A stretch of 64,000 nt of DNA from Phoronis australis (lineage: Eukaryota; Phoronida; Phoronidae). The notes below the pieces were generated by a model that saw nothing but the letters and a program-made list of their open reading frames with translations, was not told where the DNA came from and ran no database searches. Position 1 is the first letter of the stretch. The number at the start of each line of letters is the position of its first letter. The stretch is from assembly GCA_002633005.1 (NCBI GenBank), contig NMRA01000494.1, positions 1 through 64,000 on the forward strand. Direction: 5' to 3'. A program made the translations under genes and the position numbers. Shown one piece after another: positions 1-11,600 of this stretch.

Positions 1-181
1 GGGCTTAAATAACATAAGTTTAGAGTTTCATGTCTTGGACTGGGACCGCGTGACGAAAAACGAGATTATTGGACGGCTAGAGATGGGGGCGCGCTCTGTC
101 GGCGAAGCACTGTATCACTGGAATGAAGTGGTGTCTTGTCCCAGAAAACAGATCGCCCAGTGGCATAAACTAAAGGATTAA
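1..181 (+). CDS. Synaptotagmin-like protein, C-terminal end of C2B domain (partial, last exon)
   Basis: Reading from base 2 gives 59 codons up to TAA at 179-181 with no internal stop. The peptide has the features of the end of a synaptotagmin C2B domain: a calcium-loop-like [10 protein letters not shown] stretch, then IGRLEMG, then YHWNEV, then the closing [11 protein letters not shown] motif. That closing motif (P-R-x-x-I-A-x-W-H) is a family hallmark. Synaptotagmins are membrane-anchored, C2-domain proteins of vesicle traffic. The EIIGRLEMG and RKQIAQWH spacing recalls the Syt4/11 group, but the subtype is an inference. The rest of the gene lies to the left of the window. The exon is too short and lacks an ATG, so simple ORF searches miss it. 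Confidence 0.85.
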   Translation, partial: GLNNISLEFHVLDWDRVTKNEIIGRLEMGARSVGEALYHWNEVVSCPRKQIAQWHKLKD

Positions 182-3100
182 ATCCTCGGATAACGAATTT
201 ATGTTATTATGGAGTCCTGGGCTGCGTTCCGTAGACACAAGAATCTCGCGAAAGCGCAAGTCATCGCAAGATCTTTCGAAACATTACAATTGAAACACAT
301 GACCGAGAAAATCTGATTTTCTTGTGATTGTTTGCAACAAACTGCCTTTCCAGTTTGTCTAAATTTCAACAAGAAGGTGACGTAAACCGCAGTACATTAT
401 TCACAGTGCCTTAATTCAGCGAAGGCGCTGTGAAGGAGCGCAAAACAGCCATTTAAGTACACCCAGCGCCAACACTGGACGATACCCGCAAAGTAACGAG
501 CGAGACGACACTGAAAGTCCTGATGGCCCGGAGATTGCAACTCAGAACTCATTGCATGAACGAACCTCGGACACCTTTAAGAATTTACCACCGATTTGAT
601 TTATAACGTGGTAATGCATTCAGGTCGAGTGAACTGTTTGCTGCATGTGAAGCCCCTCTTGTTTGTTAGCGATAACTTAATGTAAGATTTTCATTTCATG
701 AATGAATGCTAAATTGTTCCAGCAGTAAACATTTTCAAAGTTTCGGTTTTCCACAAAACATTTTTGAAAACAACTAAAAATGATCAATGGACACATTTAA
801 AAACCCCATGATATGCTGTAAAAGGGACAAACTGCCACTGTCTTCTACTATGATAGGATTTTAGAGGGCCTGGCACACATGCGCATCTGTGTGGAAAACC
901 TTTAAGGTAATTGGATAACTTTACTATCAAGAGTCACACGTCTATAAATATATTCTAAAATACAACTCATCAAGACATGAAACCATGCATTTTTCAAATT
1001 CTTGATGAACACGCAAACCTACTTTGCGCATGAAAATAATGGCTTACTGTTTGTAGTCACTCGATATGCTCTTCTTAAACGTGATTTGCAAGTTCGGCAC
1101 GGTAAGTCGCGGCTGTCACATCCCTGATAAATTTCCCACTAACCTGAAATTTCTATCTTTATATTACATTAGGTACAATGGGGTGTCTAGAAAAAAATAC
1201 CAACGCCTATTTAGACGAAAAATCCAATCGTCCAAAATCAATACCTCGGCCATTTTGTTTTTTTTTCAACGAATAGGCCTTGGTAAATTTTCCAGCCTGC
1301 CGATTGTACCTACTACAATATGATATAGAATGTTCAAGTTTCATGCAAAATTTGTCACGTACATGGCAGCCGTGACTCAACTCAGGTCAAACTTGGAAAA
1401 GTCGCCTTTAAAAAAAAAACACAATAACGTGACAACAAACAGTAAAGCAAGATGCGCACAATAGTTTTCTGTGATCACCAAGGAGTTATACATGTATTTT
1501 AAAACATTTTTAAAGAAGTATGACTCTTGGTAGGGAAGGTATCCAATTAGAATAAGCACGTAATTTTTGGAAAGTCGTTAATTGTTTCGAGATCGTCAGC
1601 GCATCGCGTGTCTTTCCAGGTATAGAAATAACCACTGAAATGTACCCTTTCTGTTGGAACAACGGACATACGTGGCCATGGACCAGGGGTTCGTTCCGGG
1701 GAGGCAGTTCTTGCAAAATCAAGCGACTGTTTCGCGGGTAAACACGAAATGATACTAGTGTATACACGTAAACTGGGTACACGTGGAGTTTCGTAAGAGC
1801 AAGAATCTCCCTAAATAGGCTAGTGTGAACACGTGCTTCCGGCGATTGTACTACATGGCTATACCGGTATTTCGCTAATTTCTGCGTTTCTGTGAGGTTC
1901 TCGCGTCTACGGAAAGCACTTCTGTCCGTATTGACCTGATAGGTTGGCTAGACTACAATGTAGAGCTTTGACTTACGGCAAACAGTCAGGTTTCTATTCC
2001 CTAAACGAATCTTTCTAGTTGGAACGGTGTCTTAAATGTCTCACGCCTATAGAATCAGCTCTAAAAATGAATTGCGCATGTCCAATGTTTAGAAATGTGA
2101 CACTGCAGGCTTTCTGTTGTTTGCACAGAAACGGCAGGAATGCGTTCCATAGACATGAGGCAACAGCGAAATAGAATAATTATGTAAGACCACGTGAAAT
2201 CACCGCATGATTGGAAGGTGAGTGCGCGTAAGTACTCGGAGGGACCTTTGAATTATCAGCTTACATAAACATGGGTGTGATTGGCTGGGCAGGTTGAAAT
2301 GTTGAATTATGGGATGGAAGTCTTTGTTGGGGTTTCATAAACGATGAGACAATGACACTGATCAGGCATTCTGTTAAGAGTTGAAATTAAAGGATCGAAC
2401 AAGTACTTTAATTGAGAGATTTTCTCATCATGACTGTAAAATCAATGGATATAGCCCACAGCGTATCAACACATCTTTTCAAGTCAATGAGTTGTACATG
2501 CAAATAGAAAGTCTACAGAATATAAAGGTTTGTTGAAATGGTGTGGATTTCCGCCAATGATGACACTTTAGAGCAAATAAGATTTCTTGTACCTGTAAAA
2601 TCAAATTGAGTCTGAGATAATAAGTGGGACCATTTAAGAATGGACCAGGTTATTGTTGAAACAATGACATGTACGCTTTATAAACCGACCTGCAGAACTA
2701 ATAAATGAAAACAACAGCAAACATTATTACACACAGTCTGAAAAATCTATAACCTTGGGTTAATTAAAGAGACGATTATGTAAACAACATCACTCCCATA
2801 CTGTGTTTCAATAAATACATCATAAAAAATCAATGGAAATGTTCGTTTAAGTACTTTCTCTGCCGTGCATAGGCAGTTCTTTAGTTTAATGCAACTATGC
2901 TGTGCAGTCACGATAAATATGGATTTTTAGAGCAACGTGTGGTCATCCTGGTATGCGCCCGTTTAGAGAGATCATGCGCATCTTCGTGAGATATTGCCAC
3001 CGCCAGTCCAAACCAAACCATTGCAATAACCTGTCAACAAGGAAAGTAAAATCTAAATACAACGTGCGCATTTCAAGCTTGATTGCAAGACAGGCTGACA

Positions 3101-5563
3101 GACTTACGAGAGACGCCACAAGATCTAAAACTAAAGATAAACGCAATTCACCAGGTCCAAAATCATTCGACATTGTTGGCTTGCATAAAACTTGATTTTT
3201 GCAAGACGACAAATGTTCAACTTTGTCGACTTGACGCATGGTGGCGCAGTGTCTTCGTCGCTATCCAGTGTATAATTTTCATGCAAACGGACGCACGCCA
3301 ACGCGCCAATGCACTAGACCATATTATTTACATGTAAGTACATTTCCTGACATTTTATGACAAACGAGGTCAATTACATAACGGGCTTAAACGAGTAGAG
3401 TAAGTTTTTTTAATCTAACCCTTTCCTTTGAAATCAGCTATATCGCTGAAAAAACATGTGAAATTTACATTAACCAAAGAAGCATGTACAACCCATTATA
3501 TTGCCTCCGAATGTATGTTTTAAAAATTTTATTCATGTTTTATTTCTCGGTGTTTTTAAGTTTTCCCCATTTTAAATAAATTGATTGTTTCAGTTTTTTT
3601 ATACTGTAATTAAATTTATTCGATAGACTAACTCACCAAGTAACTGATGCTGTGCACTCCATTTTCCTTGTTTTATATTCTATTGTTTCCGCTACCTATA
3701 TTTTCATGTTTTACTATTTTTAATAAGTGAAGTGCTTTTATTTCATTTTGTTCCTTAATGTTTTGTAAATAGTCACTGATAAGTGGTGCTATAAAGTAAT
3801 AAATATCTGAATACATGTGCTTAAGTTAGCTTTGAGCACGGTGCGACCTTTTCTTCGGAGGCAAACAAGCCTCCTCCTGCACGTTTATTGGATAGATTGT
3901 TTATTCATCAACAAAATCATCGTTCTTATGACGTTATAGGCCACAGCCCCCTTTAGCCGTTAGTTTACCGTTACCAAGCAACCAGTAACAAAGTGTAGGT
4001 AGTATAATGGAGTGCAAATCATGTAAAATGATCGTCTGTCATTTCACCGAAATAACAAATAAAAAGTTAACGAATTCCTGAATCAGTATACGTTTATTAA
4101 TTTTTCTTCCTTTTTGGAACTTATGAATAGTAAGGCCAGTCCATGCGAGTAAAGCGTTTGCCCACGGCATTTGCAAAATCTCGAAATTTAAGATTGTTCA
4201 TACGACTCTGAAAAAAATTTCAGCTTCTATAAACCTAACTGAAAGCTATTGCACGTATAGATCAGTGTTAATAGAAATTCGAATTAATTTTGATTGTTAT
4301 ATAACCCATTTGTTGGTATTACATGTATACTACTGAGATATCAACTCTTTTGTTTTTTTATTTTATCAAAAATTAGAAACACTTGCAGTGCAACTGTTAT
4401 CAACTCAGGATCAATACGAATATCAATATAGAACATCGGACGTGTTGATTCAAAAATGGACATTTGTAAATCAAAAAATATAAATGAAGCACCACTGTTT
4501 TTAAGTCCACTACAGCTTGAGAGACGCGCAGTTGCCTAGTGCCAAATTCCAACAAGTGCATTGTCTGTACCTAAAACAACGAAAATATGGACAACCAATC
4601 ACTTGCCTCAGGGTTTTTATGGTGTAATTGGATTTTGAAACGACGAAAGAACGCGGAACTTTTCTTGGCACAAAAGCGTGCCAATTTCAGTATCACAATT
4701 ACACCGATGCGTTTCTGTAGAAGGCGATTACAGTAAGTTGTCGTGTTCAAATTGTTACGTAAGTTTGTTCATTTGAACTGATTAAGACAAGGAGTTTCTT
4801 CTTTAACAAACACATAACACACTTTATTCACGCAGTTGCCATATTACATAGACCCCCCTTTTATGTTTTAAAAAACAAGACATTCAATCACAGTGCAAAA
4901 CGCAATTTTCCGCGTGCCTCGTTACATGTATATCTATATCTCAGATGCATGTTTTTTAAACTTAAAAAGAGGCTTTTTTAAAATGGTAGCTGCGTGAATA
5001 AGGTTCATTGGTTGACGTCATTGAATAAATTCATACCTAATGTCTACACTTAGGTTGCCTATTGCATAGTATTGACACCATTGTGATGTTTGACGTCGCA
5101 CATTATTTTTAAACGCCAAAATAACATTTTTCAAATTACATAATTAGTTATTTGAAATAAAAATCGTTGGATTCAAATGTTACGCAAATTTACGAAACAA
5201 CGACTGCTTTACGGTCGAAATGAAATATATACTTTTACTTTGTCGGGGTTTTGTAGATAATTCTGTGGCTGAATGCACAGAACTACCGATAACTGAGGTC
5301 TTATATTACCAACAAACATGACAAAAACGTGAAACCCAGTTGCAATGTTGCCTTAGGCCTCGCTTTGGTATAGTCCCAAGACCACGCAAAAATGGGACTT
5401 TTCTTGAGGAAATAACTATGGAAATTCACCCTCATTAGATAATGCAGTGGTCCTAAATACACCCATCTGAGCGTCATCTCGACCGATCAATGCTGACCGC
5501 CGCTATAGCGTAATCACCGTGGATTTGACCTCCGACCCCCTTTGACTGACAACATTATGTGCA
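182..5563. other. Intergenic region, synaptotagmin to dehydrogenase
   Basis: I see no credible coding exon in these 5.4 kb. The short ORFs here have no family motifs and overlap on both strands. The stretch holds AT-rich unique sequence, one small inverted-repeat element at 4821-5004, and a segment near 1785-1850 that resembles sequence near 16625-16685. The last 100 bases before 5630 are the likely 5' flank of the dehydrogenase. Confidence 0.6.
4821..5004. mobile_element. Small inverted-repeat element (MITE-like)
   Basis: The ends are 22-bp inverted repeats with about three mismatches: the left end reads ACTTTATTCACGCAGTTGCC and the right end is its approximate reverse complement (GCTGCGTGAATAAGGT). 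The 184-bp unit has no coding capacity. A related left half occurs at 18783-18900 with the same terminal sequence and a similar interior (CAGTGCAAAACG). Confidence 0.55.
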
Positions 5564-5629
5564 ATGTACACTGTACCGTTTATCAGTGCAGCGAAGCTCA
5601 ACTTCACTCACTTCGCTTCACTGTGTAAT

Positions 5630-8600
5630 ATGGCTCAGGTTGAAGTGTTCTACGGCTGCAAAGACGGAGTGCCGTCTACGAAGTTAGAACACAAAGATTT
5701 GCCGGAATTGGACAAGGGAGAAATTCTCGTGAGCGTTCGTCTGGCAACGATATGTGGCTCAGACTTGCACACGTTAAAAGGACTGCGGCAAGAAGCGACG
5801 CCGGGGTACGTTTTTGACGTTAAGCACTTGTAAACGCCGTTGTTGCCAGAATCAAGAAATTTACACTAGCCTCTAGGTAACAAATGAACGTGATGGGCTT
5901 CATATTGATTTCGACTTTTCAAGACAACAGACTGAGTATGAGTTCGTCGGAGGACTCATGAGTTGGCGCAACACTTCGAGAAATCACGTGGTGTACAGTA
6001 ATTCAGCATGACCTTTCTCAAAGTGCATTAACTTCTTTGCTTGCTAATCTTAATCTAGGAACATGGTTCCTAGTCTTAAAGGAGGCAATGCAAGGATACA
6101 GTCTTTATTCTACTCTGATTTTAGTTGTGAGCACAACTGTCATCATAGCAAAGTTGACATCAACCACAAATGAGTTATCGATTGACCTAGTTTTCATCGA
6201 GGAATGCACTACCGGCGGGTCTACCGGCAGATGTCACTTTGCGTTCTGTGAAACTTCAAAATCCCGACGGTTCTTGAGCCTCACGGGGGCACGCGATGCT
6301 ATACCTTGTACATTGGGAAACTTAAAAGATTTAAGGCAGTCAATGAGGCCACTCTGATGTAAAGTTCGAAAATGCCGTGTCGCGCACACCTTAGGAATAA
6401 ACAAAGAACACGGTATTAGACTTTGGTTGGAATGGCAGAGCATCAGCTAAGATACGAGACTTGCCCATATCATTTTTATAGGAGTCTTGGACACGAAGCA
6501 GTTGTTGAAGTTGTCACTTCTCGTCGCCATGGTATCACGCAGGGTCAAAGATTATCATTCACAATTATGGATTCTTGTTCGAGATGTCATCCGTGCCAAA
6601 GTGATTTACCACAGAAGTGTGATCGTTTGTTCAAGGTATATTTATTTATCACTAAGTGCTTTTTCGGTATATGGCAAATTAAGGGTGACCATGGAAGTTT
6701 AATCCCCCGTAAAATGAACCAGTGGCAGATCTGGAATATCATAAGGGGCCGGCAACAATTGTCTCGAGGACCATCGCGCGTAGAGCGCGATTGACAGTAA
6801 AGGCTCGTATACAACGACGAAGGGGGGAGGATATTTGCAAATAGCGCGGCTAAATCCCACGACTCAGATCGCATTCTGGAATGCGACGTCGGTTAACGGC
6901 AAGTTTTCAACTCGACAAGTTTCACGCACTAATAAACGCCCCTCCTAGACTTTCACGTGGTTTACGTATCTATTTTGTCCCGGTGGCGAACAGATACATA
7001 GGCCTAAGCAGGCACATAATTTATGCGTCATGACGCATACTGAAATGACATTCATAGACAACACTGTGTATTAACATCACATCCTGAAAGAAGATTTTTT
7101 AAGTAGACAAAGCATCAATTCTTTTATTCTTGTTTTAACGCATTTATACAGTATAACAGCGGTATCGCCGCTTGTCATTTACAAATGGAAAATTTTAAAG
7201 TGGATGGACTCGAACTCACGACCTCTTGATCAGAGTGCACGCAATCTTTCATTGCGCCACCGCGTTTCTTCACAATAAGGCAGAGACATACTTGTTTACG
7301 GTCCACACGGTGCGCGTACAAATCTGCTCCTTCCTGTAGATGTCTATTGCACGTTTTATATTTTGTGCAACCAGTTAAAGCAAACGTTGTTGTGTTTACA
7401 TGCGCCCTCCGAGGGGAACATGGTTTAAAACAGTCTTAAGTTGCCCAAAGGACTAAGTCCATTTTCCCCTCGCATTAACCCCAGGCGTTTGCTTCGCAAA
7501 TCGTCTTAATTTTAATGTATGACAAAGAGAGAATTATGAGTTTTTGAATGATTCATTGAGGTTTCTATTAGAATTTACTTCTTACTAGCACCTTCTGTGT
7601 CTTCATCGTCACTCAGCTTCGGTTTTCATCGAAAAAATGAAGTAATTTTCTTCATTGCACAGTGGAGCAGACGACGGAATAGGAGTGGTAGTGCGCAGCG
7701 CAACTGCCGGTCGCCTGAGATATCACGCGCATGTCGACCAGTAGCAGCACGACCGGGAGTAGGCAATGACCATCGCCTCTGTTGGCCCGAAGCAGAGGCG
7801 ATGCAGAGGCTATAGGCGCTCTGTACGCCGGAAGCTTTTCGGCGAATTATGCCTCGCACAGACTAAACCATCAAAATCACGTTGTTATAAATACCTTTTG
7901 CGCATAGAGGAACACCTTAGGAGGTTGTCGATGTGTTTAAGTCCTTCCAACTCGAACAAATACTCCCGTTATGAAACTTTTTCTTCGAGCAGTCCCTATT
8001 TCAGTTCCCAAAATCGTGAAATCAAAATTTTCATTTTTTTAACCAGGCCGAAGGTCAGAAGTTGCGGTCCTACCAGCGAACTTTGAAAGCTGAAGTTCCC
8101 GCCCTTTGCGTACGTGCTGCCGGGAACCAGCCGTGCATTTGCCGTGTTGTTAAACATTAAAATGTCAAATATGTGCACAAAGACTATTAAATGTCATATC
8201 AACAACATTTATTTTTATCAAATACAAACAATTATTCATTGAAATACAAACAGTTTCAAGTAACGCCAATTAAAGACAAGTATAAGTGGTGGCATTTTGG
8301 AAACGAAGATTTGACTGACAAGACCGCAATGGCTCACCTTTGGCCTATTTAAAGATTGAGGTCATGAAGTCACATCACCTAGCGAGCGCAGTAAAAATTG
8401 GAGCGTGCGCAGTACAAAAATTTTGATTTCACGATTTTGGGAACTGGAATAGGGACTGCTCGAAGAAAAAGTTTCATAACGGGAGTATTTGTTCGAGTTC
8501 GAAGGACTTAAACACATCGACAACCTCCTAAGGTGTTCCTCTATGCGCAAAAGGTATTTATAACAACGTGACTTTGATGGGTTTAGTCGGTGCGAGGCAT

Positions 8601-11600
8601 AATTCGCCGAAAAGCTTCCGGCGTACAGAGCGCCTATAGCCTCTGCATCGCCTCTGCTTCGGGCCAACAGAGGCGATGGTCATTGCCTAGACCGGGAGCA
8701 GCATTACTTAGCCATAGTTGCCGGTTGTTTGAACCAGTCACTTGAAATTGGGTCTGAGCCCCCTCCCCACACACGCACACATAAACCAAAACTTCACACC
8801 ACATTTTCAAATCTTGTTTCGGCTGTACATGTACAATGTATAAAGTTAGTTACCAGGATTAATTAATGAACTCAAAATTTCCTCGCGCTTTTGCTGTTAT
8901 ATTTTTTTCAGCCTACAAGGGAGGGGTTCCCCTAATTCTGCCCATGAAGGAACACACATGGACTTACTGCCGATAACAGAGGGCTGTGAGACTAAGGAGG
9001 GACCTTTGACACAGCGACGGGGGTAGAAAGTACGTAGGTAGTGACAGCGGGTGGGGAGCTGTGGAGCAAGGATTTACGAACATTAGCTATGTGTGTTGCC
9101 TAATCATATGCGTGTTATCTTTCTACATGTATAGGAGGAAGCTGTTTAAACTATTTTTGTTAACATTTATAGTACGGACATAGTCTTGACGCTGACGGGA
9201 AAGGTCTTAATGGGTGCTATGCAACTCACATTGTAATTCGTCCTGGTACACACGTGGTCACTCTTCCCGATCACGTGACGGACAAGATGGCTGCACCTGC
9301 AAACTGTGCATTGGCAACGGCTGTTTGCGGCTTGGAAAAGGTGGCACAATCATGCAAAACTCTTCAGAGCGCCTTGGTTCAGGTAATGTGAATATGTCGT
9401 CAGTGTATTTTTTCATTTTGTTGTTATTGTTGGAACTTTTGATCAATGCTTGTCCATGCAAATGGGACTCATTCCGGAGTAGTCGCACAAATTCAGAAAC
9501 TCGTTTTCATTCCAAGTATAAGTATGTGGATTAGTGCGTCAAACAGAAAATGCTCGTGGACGATTTAGGAAAGTGGTAATGGCAGATCAACGATTATACG
9601 TCACTGACGCGCGATGATCGTGCCTGTATCTGGTGCTCAGCTGCGTGAATCTTTCGAGCTTAAAAGTTTAGTAGAAACCTTGCCTCAAAGCACTCTGGTA
9701 TTAAATGTCACACAGTAGATTATTGATTCACCATGCATGAGTCAGCAAGAGAAACTAAGAACCAAAATAACATCGGCAAGATAAGTGATCTACCTAAGCG
9801 CAGAATCAGACCAATGGCTGGTTGCACGAAACAGTCCCAAATAGGGACTCAAATAAGTTCCCTAATTCTTTGGCGTATTTGTTTCGTTATTTAATCACAG
9901 ATGTACTATTTTTATCATTTTTCTTTATTACGAGCTCCTCTTTGACTAGTTATATTTTCTAATAATATAATTAAAAATTGAGCGGCTAATTCAGTAAAAA
10001 TAATTAGGGACACAGTCCTGAAATTAGGGGCGTGACATGGAAAGATCCAATAACATTGGGAATATAACGTACTAGACATCACTCTAGATTTGCATCAGAG
10101 CATCAAAATTGGCTTAGTAAAGAGACTCAAACAGCATAAGAAAGAACAGTCAGTGTTTTCACAAGCTCACAATTACACAATAGGTTTAGGGAACTTGGTT
10201 GAGTCCCTATTTGGAACCTTCTCAGTCTTAGTTAAACGCCATATGCCTACTGAAAAATGAATCACACTCGACAAATTGCAGAATATTTTAATCGTATTTA
10301 ACACATATTTTCAGTGTATGCTTGGCAGACAACAGCAGGAATTATCGACCGGTAATAAAACAATTAAAGCAACAAATTTTGTAGTCTTATAAATCTGGTC
10401 AAATCTAATAGCTCCAGAAAGTCTATCCCACTCAACAAAAATCTCCAAAATGCGATTTTCGGTTATAAAAGCGATTATCATGTGCTTTTAATAAAGTATC
10501 AAAGATCACAAAGTTCTTTGATGACAAATTATAGAAACAGGATTTTACCAAGTAGGTTTCAAAATTTAACAATCTTTTACACCACTGAGAGGTTTCTCTG
10601 TTATTGTTACTATGTAGCTCTTCTTAAAATATTCCGGTGAATGCACATCGTGTGTGTTTTAGGTAAAGGGCTGCGTTTATTTAGGAAGTTGCTGAAATAA
10701 CGTTATGAAGTCATGTTTAGACAATCATACTCTGTAAAGATTTTGGCACATGTTTGGAAAACGCAACCATTTTTTACGGATGCATCTCCCATTCACACGC
10801 ATCCACTGAATTTGAAAACGCTCCCCTGACTGGATTTTTTAAATACCGAACGTTTTATTAAAGGATACGGCGTCCACAACCAAAAACGCAACTTTCTGAA
10901 AACCCCAACGTCAGAGTCACGCTCGCGTATTCGTGCTGGCTGGTGAAACACAACTTTTCGAAAACGCTGCGGAGTCACGATCGTATGAGAATGGTCGTGT
11001 GAAAACACGAAGAAAAATTTACGTTTTTAAATGAAAACGAAGTTGCGGAGACGGGACTTGAGACTCCCAAAAAGAGCATTATGGAGACATTAAAGGAGAA
11101 TGCCTCCCAAAAAACAACCTACTTTGTATCAATTTAGATCGAGTAGTTCTCAATAACGGCAGGTTCGGTTGCGTTACCTGACACCTGACGGCAGACGGAG
11201 GTGTTGAAATTATCCAATGACGTAATTGGTTTCACTCGCAGTCTGTTCAGCAGTTCACAACATGTGTTAGTGGTGTCAGCTTATCGCTTGAATTCATCGC
11301 TTAACACCAATAAATCATCAAACTTCGTTGTAAAACCCTTAACAATACACCGAGTTCTTATAAAAACGTGTTGTTTTATTTCGCTGTTACGGATTTATTG
11401 GTATTTGGACACACTGTAGCCTACAAAGTTCGGCTGGCCAATTTATTAAGGTCCGTAGCAGGAGTTTAGGGTCTGTTCGGAGATAAATTCGAAGTATTCT
11501 TCTGTAAAAAAGACAGGAGAACCTAGATCTGTGTTGTTTATACTTGTGATTTTTTGAGTTCTAAACACACAAAACGCTAGCNGAGCACCTCAAGGCATTA

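Larger units (their letters stand above)
6636..9172. other. Dehydrogenase intron 2, transposon-bearing
   Basis: The intron starts GTATAT and ends TTATAG. It carries a tRNA-like segment at 7197-7275 and the Mutator-like foldback element at 7760-8689. The ORFs in it are explained by those repeats. I see no further exon, and phases on either side (0 to 0) fit without one. Confidence 0.75.

Noticed and set aside
5564-5629. Upstream in-frame start of the dehydrogenase
   Set aside because: The added 22 residues have no counterpart in the family, and the ATG at 5630 has the better context.
7197-7275. Functional tRNA gene on the minus strand
   Set aside because: A-box and B-box-like words are present, but acceptor and T stems do not pair, so it is at most a tRNA-derived repeat.
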